Shown: in pieces, positions 45,745 through 56,010 of the stretch | Position numbering within the stretch: position 1 is the first letter of the stretch | Layout of the letters: every line of letters begins with the position of its first letter | Assembly: GCA_033064195.1 (NCBI GenBank) | Contig: JARBJD010000317.1 | Coordinates: 18,351-82,350, forward strand | Source of the DNA: Blattamonas nauphoetae | Lineage: Eukaryota > Preaxostyla > Oxymonadida | Length of the DNA stretch: 64,000 nt | Reading direction: 5' to 3' | Notes under the pieces: model-generated | Told to the model about the DNA's origin: nothing | Databases searched by the model: none | What the model saw: only the letters and a program-made list of their open reading frames with translations | Program-made: the position numbers and the translations under genes

Positions 45745-46590
45745 CTGCTTTCGCTTGTGTTCTGAACTATCTATCTCCCATCTCATTTCACCGCAAATCC
45801 ATTCGTTCTTGATCCTCTGCCATCTCATTCTGTCGGAGTTTCTTATCGATTTCTTATCAGTTTATTTCCTCGATCTCGTCTGAGCTCACTTCCAGCTCTC
45901 TTTGATCGTCCATTCTTCCTCTCGCCCCAACCCGAGTCGCTCACGTCATCTGCGATTCGATGTGTGAGGCCGCCTCCCTCTGACATTGCCAATATCCATT
46001 CAGCGATCCTCGTTGGATCGCATTCACTTCAATCGAACGACTAATCATTCCATCGACATACTCTGTCTCACTTGTGTGTTGGGATGGAGAGATTGGTTCG
46101 CTGTCTTGTGTCTCCTCGCATCGCTGACCCACCACTCTCTCCCTTTCGGGTCTTTATCGTTTCGTTCTCTTCAGTTGTCCATCCGATTTGAATCTGTATC
46201 TTCATTTTCATCCATCTGAATGGATTCTCGACCAACAATGTGTCGCGTTGTTGATGACCACAAAGGCTGCTCAGCCGTCTTCGTTTGAGTATTCTGCGTT
46301 TCCCCACTTCAACAATTATGTGACACATCTTTGCTCATCAGTTGCTTGTGATTGTTTCTGAAACTGACAATGAGGCTTACAGACGATGAAATGAACGAAA
46401 AAATGGTTCACAGACAATGATCGACAGTCTCTTCCCAATAAACGTTCAGGAAAGGGAAAATTCTATCTATAGCTCAATCGACAATCTAAGTTTCTCCAGC
46501 ATTTGAGTCTTTGTTGGAAAATACAAATAAAGGGGACCTGTTTAGATTTGATCATTGCATCATTGTCGTTCCTGAATCAGCCAGTTTGAG
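45745..46590. other. Intergenic
   Basis: C/T-rich 3' flank of the receptor gene followed by sequence upstream of the next beta-helix copy. Nothing recognised. Confidence 0.4.
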
Positions 46591-47594
46591 ATGATCATTG
46601 TTCTCGCGCTGTTCCACATCCTCCACTCAACGGATGCTGTCTGCAGGGATTTGAAAAGCGTGTTTGCTGAGAAATCGTCGGGACAGTGGAATGGGTGGAA
46701 TGGTGAAGAAAGGGTGATGGAGTTCGAATCAGGATGGTTTTGGACGGAATCGTTTGGGATTTCGTCGACATGGATGGAGTTGCGTGGAAAGATGACTCGA
46801 CTGTCTGGGCCTTTGGAATCTGGACGATCATCGATTGGCGATGTTTTGTCAAATGGAGTTGATTCACCTGAAATTGGGAAGGAAGGGAAGAAGTGTTTGT
46901 TTTCAGTGATGAACAGCACGCTGTGGATGAAATCGTGGATTGTGGATGATTCAGAGTCGGGATGGTGTGGGTGTGTGGTTTCGTCGTCGGATTTTGGGAT
47001 TTCGGGAAGCGAGATCGTTTCGAACATGGAATGCTCGCCGATCGTTGTTGGAAGCGATTTGAATGGACGCGGGAGCTCGATCTGGATTGTTGGAAGCACT
47101 CACAAATGTTCGTCGAATGTGGTTGTTCTTCCACTTGTGGGTCGAAGTTGGAATGGTCGTGTGATTGATAATGAAATGGAAAAAATGAAGCAAGATGAGA
47201 GAGAAAAGAACGAATCAAATGGAAGGATTTTGATTATTTGAGTTAAACTTTCGATCACGAATTCGCACTTTGTGGTTGGAACTGGCCCTCTTTTCTGGTT
47301 CGACAGTGACGATGTGTTTTGCCGTGGGATGTCAGTGGAGACGAGTCTGGTGTGCAACAGTCTTGTGAATGGTTCATCTTCGTCTCCCTTCACACCAACG
47401 AAAGAGAAGTCCGGGAGTGAAGTGACTCAATTGGTGGTTGGGAGTTGTGTGTCGCGTTGCACGAACCACGACAGTCGGACCTGAATGATGTCGGCGAACA
47501 TGGGAGGGAATGTGGTTTGTCTGAACACCTCGTTCTCATCGTACATCCGCCAACGAAACGACGAGCTGAGCTTCTCATTCGAAAACCGAACTCG
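46591..47594 (+). pseudogene. Beta-helix receptor-family gene, 5' remnant
   Basis: ATG 46591 opens with a signal peptide (MIIVLALFHILHSTDAVC) and the family N-terminus (FESGWFWTESFGISSTWMEL, SSIWIVGSTHKCSSNVVVLP). An in-frame TGA at 47239-47241 stops it. Homology continues beyond (NSHFVVGTGPLFWFDSDDV, GGNVVCLNTSFSSY), with another stop, until it ends at a GGCATGGATTCGG repeat at 47595. It is very similar to the minus-strand copy at 29560-31615, so one may be a duplicate of the other. Confidence 0.72.
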
Positions 47595-48115
47595 GCATGG
47601 ATTCGGTGTGTAGGTGAATCTTCGGTATGTAGGTGTCTTCGGTGTGTAGGTGAAAAATATTCGGTGTGTAGGTGACAATATTTGGTATGTAGGTGTCACT
47701 AAAAAGGGGAGTTGCCCTCATTGACGGCTAGAGACATTCTGATTTCAAGCAGATTCGTAGATTCAAGATGATTTGATGATTGATGACCTGATATTCAGCG
47801 ATGAATCATTTTCTTTCTCATATCTCCAGAAGAAATGTCGTAAACAGTCAAGTGACTTGATTGTGGACGTTGTGTCGTCGGTCAGCAAGCGATCCTCACC
47901 AACAACAACAAACTCCTCTGTCTCACCTGTCGTTCATGCTGATTCCACCACAACTGTGAATGTCACATCCATCCCCCTCTCCTCCACTTCAGTGTGGACA
48001 CCGACATTCTCTGGATTTGAAATCTTCATTTGTTTGTATTGATATGCTGGCATGGATTCGGTATGTTGGTCAAGAATATTCGGTTTGTAGGTCACAAAAT
48101 TCGATATATAGGTCA
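47595..48115. repeat. Terminal-repeat fragments of the GGCATGG element family
   Basis: Two direct copies of the terminus GGCATGGATTCGGT (47595 and 48052). Each is followed by degenerate tandem units of the type TTCGGTRTGTAGGTG (five at 47604-47705, three at 48060-48115). The same terminus bounds the complete elements at 30633 and 50434. No matching inverted ends were seen, so these look like partial copies. The sequence between (open frame 47773-48042) is unrecognised. Confidence 0.5.
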
Positions 48116-48510
48116 TGTCAAAACTGAATGTCTCTCCCGATGGAAGGGGAATAAAGCTGTTCGATCATGCAGGTTCATTGTTTCAACATGTGGCGACTTT
48201 TGAAGAAACGTTGTTCAACCATGAATCATTTTCACTCTCAAATTACGAACGAATATATCATAACAAGTGAAGGCAATTCCATACCATTCATTTATGAGTC
48301 AACTAATTGCACTCAGGAAGACAATTAATGTGATCAAAAAAAGCTGATCTGAATTTCTTCTCGTCCATGTGACATATTTCAGTCTTCACTCTCAGAACGG
48401 CTTCTTTGATGCTTAATGCATCATTGGCGACTTTTCGTAGCATAGTAGTCTCTGAATGGAGCAGAAAAACACTTTTCTTCCATTGTGTCAGAAAGTCGAT
48501 TTTTTCCCCA

Positions 48511-49722
48511 AACTATCTGATAGATATTTCAATAAACCGAACTTTTCATAAACCCGTAACATGGGGCTAGAAAAAAATACTTTGGTCAAACTAAGAAAAA
48601 TGAAATTTGGTTCCGCGCCAAAACCCCTGTGTCGGGAGAAAACCTCAAAATACCCCCTTTTGCCCGATAAAACAAATCGTTTCGGTAATATCTTCACAAC
48701 CCATGAACCGATTTCGATGGAATTTTTCACAAACACGTTTTTTTGGTGAAATGAACATTTTGACAATAATTTGGAGAAAAAATTCTGGATATTTGGGAAA
48801 ATGGAAAAAAAACCCATATTTTTCTCGACAAAAAATTCTTAGAAAAAAATATCTTTTATTTTTTGAGCAGCTTTTGTCGAGATGTTTACGATTACAATGC
48901 ATTTTATTGGATTCAAAACGGATGGCTGGTTGTGGAGAAAAAAGGGGAAAAAGATGAGAAAAATGTGTGGATTCCTAAAGGAAACAGTATTTTGAGGTTT
49001 TCTCCCGACACAGGGGTTTTGGCGCGGAACCAAATTTTAATTTTCTTAGTTTGACCAATGTATATTTTTCAAGCCCCATGTTACGGGTTTTTGAATATGT
49101 ACGGATTATTGACACTACTATGATAGATGTTTCATGAAACCGAACTTTTCACAAACCCGTATCATGGGGCTTGAAAAATATACTTTGGTCAAACTAAGAA
49201 AAATGAAATTTGGTTCCGCGCCAAAACCCCTGTGTCGGGAGAAAACCTCAAAATACCCCCTTTTGCCCGATAAAACAAATCGTTTCGGTAATATCTTCAC
49301 AACCCATGAACCGATTTCGATGGAATTTTTCACAAACACGTTTTTTTGGTGAAATGAACATTTTGACAATAATTTGGAGAAAAAATTCTGGATATTTGGG
49401 AAAATGGAAAAAAACCCATATTTTTCTCGACAAAAAATTCTTAGAAAAAAATATATTTTGTTTTTTGAGCAGCTTTTGTCGAGAACTTTACGATCACAAT
49501 GCATTTTATTTGATTCAAAACGGATGGCTGGTTGTGGAGAAAAAAGGGGAAAAAGTTGAGAAAAATGTGTGGATTCCTAAAGGAAACAGTATTTTGAGGT
49601 TTTCTCCCGACACAGGGGTTTTGGCGCGGAACCAAATTTTATTTTTCTCAGTTTGACCAATGGATATTTTTCAAGCCCCATGTTACGGGTTTTTGAATAT
49701 GTACGGGTTATTGACACTACTA
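48511..49722. mobile_element. Two tandem 603-bp foldback units
   Basis: Direct repeat with a period of 603 bp (for example AAACCGAACTTTTCA at about 48534 and 49137). Within each unit the two halves are inverted repeats (AAACCCGTAACATGGGGCT ... AGCCCCATGTTACGGGTTT, then CCAAAACCCCTGTGTCGGGA inverted). The right ends finish GACACTA followed by CTA. This is the same general design as the TAGTG/CACTA elements. Non-coding. Confidence 0.75.
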
Positions 49723-50161
49723 TGAATATCACTTCACTTTCTCATGATATTCCTATTATCTCTCATATTGAGATAGATTCAGACATTATTTCAACAAAAT
49801 ATGCGTATAGAACACAAAAAGTGAATTTCGAGAAGAGTTGATCCAAAAGTTCAAGAACTTTCCTGGAAGATATGATTCAGACGACTCACTCCGCGATAGT
49901 ATGCATGTTTGTCCTCTCTTCATCAGTCATCTCCTTTGAACCTTTTTCGTCTTTCTTCTTCCACTCCGCTTCGGCATGAGTTTAGTATGTATGGGAAGGT
50001 GAAGTATATATGGGAAGGTGTTTAGTATGTATGGGGAGTTTAGTATATTTGGGGAGGGGTTTAGTATGTGTGGGAAACGAAAGAATGAATGGGTTTACCT
50101 CTCACTCTCTTCAAATTTCGGATTTTCGAAAAACATGTTGAGATATTAGTTTGGTAATGTG
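49723..50161. repeat. Degenerate tandem TTTAGTATGTATGGG units
   Basis: At 49970-50080 a GGCATGAG start is followed by five degenerate copies of GTTTAGTATGTATGGGGA, resembling the tandem subterminal repeats of the GGCATGG element family. The rest of the segment is AT-rich and empty. Confidence 0.45.
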
Positions 50162-51333
50162 ATGGAGACGAGGTCAGATGATGAATTCGTCGATTCAAGG
50201 AACAATTCATCGGACTCGATAGATCATGCCCAGAACATGATTCGAAAGACCATCTTTTTTCATCAAACGAGTGATCACACTGTTAATCATCTTTGGATCA
50301 GAATTGCCAACCTTCTCACGGTTCTGAACTTCAAAACAGAATGTGACATCATTTCACTCCACACTGACGATCGTGTTTTGGACCTCGATTATAACACCTT
50401 TTGTCTCCAGTTTTTGCATATCATTGGAACAACGGCATGGGTTCGGTATGTATGGTAAAGTTCGGTTTGTATGGCACAAGTTTCCAATGACTTGCGAAGT
50501 GTCGGGATGAGTATCAAGTCGACTGTTTTCATTTTTTCTCATTGATCCGTCGATTTCAACACACTTTTTTCAGAGGAGGAGAGAGAAACAAATGAATGTG
50601 AAGTGAAGATGGATTACATGAATACATTGGGACAGAATGGTCACTGCAAATACGTTCAATGTTCAAACCATCTCTGATCTGGTCTGTCTCGTCGACTTGG
50701 ACAAATCCTCTCTGTTGGGTTTGCAGTTGTCAATCCTTCTCAAAACATTTCAATACCATTAAAAGTTGATCAATGAGCGGAATAATCGATGTAAATTCAA
50801 GATTCATTCAATGACTGTGCCGAATTCATGAAAAGAAAAAAGGAATGGGATTCCCATTCGAGTATGTTGCACATCATTTTCTAACATATCGAATCGCCCT
50901 CAAACTCCAATAAATTTGATGAATCCGACAATTTTTTAGAATAGCAACTGAAATGAGAGATAAAAGTCAGATCATCACTCTCCGCAAATATGCCACAATT
51001 TTTTCTTCCTCACCAAGATATCCATTCATTTCATCCAGATTCTTCTTTTATGGATCATTTAGATGTGATATCTTTATGTTTGTGGTCAACATCGAATCAT
51101 AGATACAAAAAATAGACAAACTTGAAAGGGTCTGGTTTGTCTATTTCTCCTCTGAGTATAAATCAATGTATGTTGAAATTCCATCATTTAATGTATAGGG
51201 GCCTTGTTCACTCAATAGTGGTATAACTGCATTTTGGACTCTTCTACGCAGCTTGAAAAACACAAAAGACATACCATCCGAACTTTGCCATACGTTCCGA
51301 ACCCATGCCGGAACAACTTCAGTACCTTCGTAG
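50162..51333 (+). pseudogene. Short open frame split by the 876-bp element
   Basis: The frame from ATG 50162 (METRSDDEFVDSRNNSSDSI ... FLHIIGTT) is cut at 50433. Removing the element and one 8-bp duplication lets it run four more codons to a TAG at 51331. The product would be about 95 aa with no recognisable motif, so coding status is doubtful. Confidence 0.25.
50434..51309. mobile_element. 876-bp inverted-repeat element, perfect 8-bp target duplication
   Basis: Ends are GGCATGGGTTCGGTATGTAT and, inverted, GGCATGGGTTCGGAACGTAT. GGAACAAC flanks both sides exactly (50426-50433, 51310-51317). The interior is the reverse-orientation counterpart of 30633-31510 (shared block near 50570-50700 and 31240-31380). 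Non-coding. Confidence 0.85.
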
Positions 51334-52813
51334 GGAGACACTCTAGAGCAGGAACTGAAAGTTTGGCACATCTCAGGATGTACTTGCAATATTTATGCAG
51401 TTTCATTTGAAAACCGTGTTTTCATCCAAAATTTCACTCATCGGTAGTATAGTAGACGATTTGGGAACCAGATTGAAATAGTCGTTGAAATCAGAAACGA
51501 AAAGTCAATTCCGATTGACCATTTCTAAATCTTGTATTAAAGGAATTTGGGACATTTCAATGATGCCAATATTTGACCTAAATTCCAAAAATATGTCCAA
51601 TATTTCGACCTCATTTTAAGCGTCAATTTTGAAGCAACTTTTTGTCATAATCCAAAATGTTGTCACTTTTTCGATGTTTTTCACTTTTGAACTCGAACAC
51701 AGTGAATCCAACTTGAGAACCACTTCGAAAAAATCGAAAAAATTCTAAAATGTCGGGGACGATGTGAGTCGTCGATCAAAACAATCCTGATGAAAATCGG
51801 TTGAGAATTCGTGGAGCTACGTACCGAACAGTGGTCGAAAAGTGACCAAAAGTCGATTTTCAGAACTTGCTTAAAACTGCTGCTATATGGCTCAAACACA
51901 CCTCAAACACCTTCTAAAATTACAAAATCGATTTCAGAAGGTGAAATTCGCGATAAAAACACTTTTGGAATTTTTGGTTAGATCAAGGCCGGATCGGGAT
52001 TTTTCTTGATCAACCCACATTCCATTTTCGAGTTTCTCCGATTTTTAAAAAAATGTATGCGCTTTCAGCACTTCACTTTTAGGATCACTTTTGCCTCCTA
52101 TTTGCGTTTTTACACTTCATTTCGCTCGGAGTCGCCTTTTGGTGACACTTTTCAACCTCACTTTTCACGTCATCTTTCACCACTTTTTCGTCAGTTTTCG
52201 TTTTTACGTTAGATTTTTCAAAATCTTCACATTTGCGTCCTTCCGACGCTTTTCCTAGGTTCCCGATCACCTCACCTTCATAGTCCTCTTTTTTGAACGC
52301 ACCTTTTTTGCACCACATTTTCACCAACTTTTCACTCATATCGATTTTTGCCCCGATTTTCTCACATCACATCTTCTTTCTCACCTTTCGAGGAGGGAGT
52401 ACTGAATTTTCGCGACACTTTTGACGACTAGTTTTTCATAATGTTGGTTTTATGTGTTTTCCATCATACCGTTTGTCTAAGCTTAAACAACTTCAACACC
52501 TTTCATCTCTCATTTCACTTTCCACGTTTCACATTTCAGGTATTCAACTCTCCTCTTCATTCCCCTCATTTTACAACCCATTTTCAGTCATTCACACTTC
52601 ACGAGCACATCACAATACTTCATTTTTCGTCGACTTTTCTCTTAATTAGACCAAATGAAGGTGAATGAAGCTAAAATGAAGTGGGCAAGTATGATAGTGA
52701 ATGGTGAAATGGAAATAGTGAAAATGGTGGGAAAGTATTGAGTTTGATGAACATCTTCATCTAAATTTCACAAAACTAGAGTACTAAAATGTAAATGAAG
52801 TGAGAATGAAACG
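51334..52813. other. AT-rich, no supported gene
   Basis: No long open frame and no recognisable motif. 52040-52680 has many short C/T runs of the CACTTTTCACC and TTCACTT kind, the complement of blocks used in the hairpin array that follows, so it may be a worn part of that array. Confidence 0.4.
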
Positions 52814-54215
52814 ATAAGGTGAAGTGACGTACCAGATCTGCACGATCTTGATCCTTTGCGTTCCGTTGGTACACCACTTCACCTTATGAACGGGTTCGTC
52901 AAAATTTCACAAACAAAGAGAGAAAAAAAGAGTGAGTGAAGTGAAAAGTAAACGATAAAACAAAATCTCGTACCAGATCTGAACGATCTTTGTTGTTCGC
53001 ATTTCATTGGTACACCACTTCACTTTATGAACGCGTTCATCAAAATGTTTCTAATTAGAGTAAAATTGTGAAGTGAAACAATGTTAGCAACGATAAGGTG
53101 AAGTGACGTACCAGATCTCTCCAATCATTGTTTTCTCACTTCGTTGGTACATCACTTCACCTTATGAACGCGTTCAACGAAATTTCAGAAAACAAGAGGA
53201 ATTAAGAGTGAGTGAAGTGAAAACTAAAAGATAAAACACATTCATGTACCAGATCTCACCGATCATTTCAGATTGAATCTCGTTGGTACACCACTTTGTT
53301 TTATGAAAATTAGAGCAAAATGTCAATAAAGAGATCAAAATTGTGAAGTGAAACAATGTTTGAAGTGATAAAACACATTCATGTACCAGATCTTACAGTT
53401 CGTTTTATCTTGACGATCAAACATTTTTAGTTCTGTGTTCCACTTTGTTTTGATCAAAGAGAATTGAAATCAAATAGTTGTGAAATGAAACGATAAGGTG
53501 AAGTGGTGTACCTGATCTGGATGATCACTTCAGATCGCGTTTTGTTGGTACACCGTTGTGTTTTAGAAAAATGAAGAGCACAAATCGAAGAGTAGTGAAG
53601 TGTAAAAGGTGAAATGAAAGTTGAATGAAAGTAAAACAAAGTGGTGTACCAACGCATACAATTTTATCGATGAATCACGAAGTTTTTGAGCAAAGATGAG
53701 GATCAAAATTTTGTTCACGTCATTTTAAATTTTAATTTTGTAAAAAGTGAGAGACAATGAAAAAACTGACAATGAAGTGAAAATGAGAGGATAAAGTGAA
53801 GTGTTGTACCAGAAAGAGAATGTCAAAGTGAAGTGAAAATTCTGGTACGTCATTGTGTCTTATAAAGAGATAATACAAAAGAGAGCAAACCTGTTTCAAA
53901 TATTCAGTGAACAGCACTTTCTGGTCATAAGACGCAATAGTGTACCTGAGTTTGATGATCACACAGATCGAGTACATGAAGATGTTTTATGAAAAGATGA
54001 ATAAAAAGAAGAGAATACCTGTTTGGTAAATCACGAGAGACATACTTTTAAGCGATAAAACGCATCTGTGTACCTGATCTTCAGGTCCACTTTCGGTTTG
54101 ATCGGCGTTGGTACATAAGTAAGTTTTAGGAAAGAATGAATTCAAAATGGAGCAAACCTGTTCAAAACAAGTCGGGAATGAAACCACCGTTCATAAAACA
54201 ATGTGATGTACCTAA
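52814..54215. repeat. Array of about ten degenerate hairpins with GTACCAGATCT loops
   Basis: Units recur every 130-150 bp or so. The clearest are 52814-52887 and 53093-53165: left arm ATAAGGTGAAGTGACGTACCA, a loop beginning GATCT and often containing a second GATC, right arm TGGTACACCACTTCACCTTAT. Weaker units lie at about 52955-53028, 53230-53304, 53370-53455, 53490-53570, 53787-53875, 53925-53995, 54050-54130 and 54180-54215. Arm bases vary together in several units (AAGGTG/CACCTT versus AAAACA/TGTTTT), as expected if pairing is maintained. There is no open frame. The array directly precedes the fibre-like viral gene. Confidence 0.75.
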
Positions 54216-54454
54216 ATGAGAGGAGAAGAAAAAGTCGATGATCGAGAACAAGAATGAGATGTCAAAAGAAAGAGAACAAATGAGAAAGTAGAAAGTGAAA
54301 CACACCTAAATCAAACGGTAAAGAGTCGTCAGGAACGAGATGAAAGGATCATGTCCCATTGAAGTACTTTCTCCGATCAAACAAGACTGATCGAACCCAT
54401 CGATGACAGAATCGAAGTCTCGGAAGATCACAAATGATAAAATCACGAATGAAA

Positions 54455-54465
54455 TTTTATTTTTG
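54455..54465 (+). promoter_or_regulatory. A/T promoter-like motif of viral gene
   Basis: TTTTATTTTTG ends 20 bp before the ATG at 54486. The same motif, or one base off, precedes other viral genes here. Confidence 0.5.
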
Positions 54466-54485
54466 AATTTTTTAATTTGTATTAA

Positions 54486-54698
54486 ATGAATCCAACTGCG
54501 ATGTACAACGAAAGACGTCGAGTATGTTCAGAACAAGCATTAATTGAATCAATGAAAGAAGAGAACTGTTCGCTAGTCTCTGAGTATGTCAGAAATAATG
54601 TGCCGGTGACGTATGTTCATGAGGGAATCAAAAATTTTAATTTAAATGAAAGAGCAAACGAAAATGAATCGACAAAAATACAATTCACAAATGATTGA
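54486..54698 (+). CDS. Small viral hypothetical protein
   Basis: 70 aa from an ATG preceded by the shared A/T motif. Acidic and helical (EQALIESMKEENCSLVSEYV). Its 3' end overlaps the start of the next gene (54646) in another frame. Not recognised. Placed in the viral remnant by position and promoter motif. Confidence 0.5.
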   Translation: MNPTAMYNERRRVCSEQALIESMKEENCSLVSEYVRNNVPVTYVHEGIKNFNLNERANENESTKIQFTND

Positions 54699-55514
54699 GA
54701 AAATGATAGATCATAATCTCTCGACGACCAACGAGAATGCAGCAGTCATTCACTCACTACAGACGGAATTAGAAACGAATCAGGAAGCAGTCGACACACT
54801 TAAGAAGACAACTGAAGCACAACAGACAGCGATATCCTCAATCCAAAAGTGGTAAGCACAAACGGATCAATCAGTTGTTCAGCTGGAATAGCAACACCAG
54901 AAATTGGAGGATTGATCAACGTGAATGGAGCGAAGTGGAATATCTCAGAAGGATCACTTCCGAAGTATCCTGGAACATATCCGGCTTCAACATTTAAGTC
55001 TGGCATTTCAATCTCACAATCGATTGCAGAAACTTCTGGAATTCAGTTCAATGGTGATGGCATTATTATGTGGTCTCCATGTGACACACCAGCATTGTAT
55101 TACTACGATGAGGACACTGGTTCAGGAGAATTTTCAATCACCAACAGGAAGTTTTTCTCAGCTTTCAGACAGAAGAGTCAAAGGAATATTGTTCCATATC
55201 CCGATGTTCTTGAACAACTGAATAAAGTGGAAATCGTGCAGTACCAATTCAACACATTCGACTCGAAGATCAACAAAGTGACAAAGCAAATGGACAATGA
55301 GACAGATGAAGAACACTTGAAGAACTGCAAAGAGAAATGTGAATGCTTGAAGAAGGAAAGTGAGAAGAAACACATTGGTGTGATTGCACAACAGATCCAA
55401 GAGATCTTTCCTGAAGTTGTGAATGATTCCAATCCAGATTGTCTTCAAGTTGATTATGCAGAACTCTCCTGTTTTTGTATCAAAGCCATTCAGGAATTAT
55501 GTTCAATTGTCTGA
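54646..55514 (+). pseudogene. Fibre-like protein with coiled coil and C-terminal S74 chaperone domain, one frame change
   Basis: The first part (54646-54855) is a trimeric-coil-like segment (ENAAVIHSLQTELETNQEAV, TLKKTTEAQQTAISSIQKW) that ends at a TAA. The following part continues from about 54849 in the -1 frame with no ATG of its own: a beta-rich region (IGGLINVNGAKWNI, GIQFNGDGIIMWS), then a peptidase S74 / intramolecular chaperone of endosialidase domain (ALYYYDEDTG, NRKFFSAFR, HIGVIAQQIQEIFPEVV, LQVDYAEL). S74 domains help trimerise phage tail fibres and MYRF and then cleave themselves off; a self-cleavage serine cannot be assigned with certainty. The frame change lies near CCAAAAGTGG; it could be a mutation or programmed. 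Likely a virion surface spike (inference). Confidence 0.65.
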
Positions 55515-55581
55515 CAACAACAGACGGTCATCAATGAACTAATCCAAAATATAACTCACTGATCAATACTCCAACATGAGA

Positions 55582-55972
55582 TCAACAAAGGAATTCATAG
55601 TACTCTTTGGTTATTTTTCCATTGATTGTTTCCGTTGTTTCCATCTCAATTGATTCACCAGAACTGTCTTTGAACCAGATCTTCACTATTGATTGTCGAG
55701 TACTTAATTCCACTTCTTTCGCTTCGCAATCTGTTCGTTGCAGAAAGCAACAAATGAATCATTGTGTGCATCAGTTTGAATCCAATTTCCGTGGATTGTA
55801 ATGTGCTGTGGAATATCTTTTGAAATGACTGTCGATGCATCACTAATCTCTTCCTTCACATGAATGAGTTTGCAGTCGAGGAAGTAGATGTATTTTGTTT
55901 TCTTGAATTGGTAAAATCAGGAGGGAGTTGAGCAGTTTGAGAATTCTGAATTGAGAAATAACGTTTGACCAT
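55582..55972 (-). pseudogene. Decayed viral gene downstream of capsid gene 2
   Basis: Starts at ATG 55972, 12 bp after the A/T motif, with MVKRYFSIQNSQTAQLPPDF. Coding then moves to another frame (KYIYFLDCKLIHVKEEISDA, HITIHGNWIQTDAHNDSFVA) and again to a third (SIVKIWFKDSSGESIEMET) before a TGA at 55582. Two frame changes make it non-functional. The product would be about 130 aa; I do not recognise it. Confidence 0.5.
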
Positions 55973-55984
55973 TTGTGTTTTCTA

Positions 55985-55995
55985 CAAAAATAAAA
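55985..55995 (-). promoter_or_regulatory. A/T promoter-like motif of viral gene
   Basis: TTTTATTTTTG on the minus strand, 12 bp upstream of ATG 55972 and just downstream of the capsid gene 2 stop. Confidence 0.5.
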
Positions 55996-56010
55996 TATCT
56001 CATTTGATTC

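Noticed and set aside
52814-54215. CRISPR array or tRNA cluster
   Set aside because: Units are degenerate palindromes without constant repeats and unique spacers, and none folds into a cloverleaf with conserved tRNA boxes.
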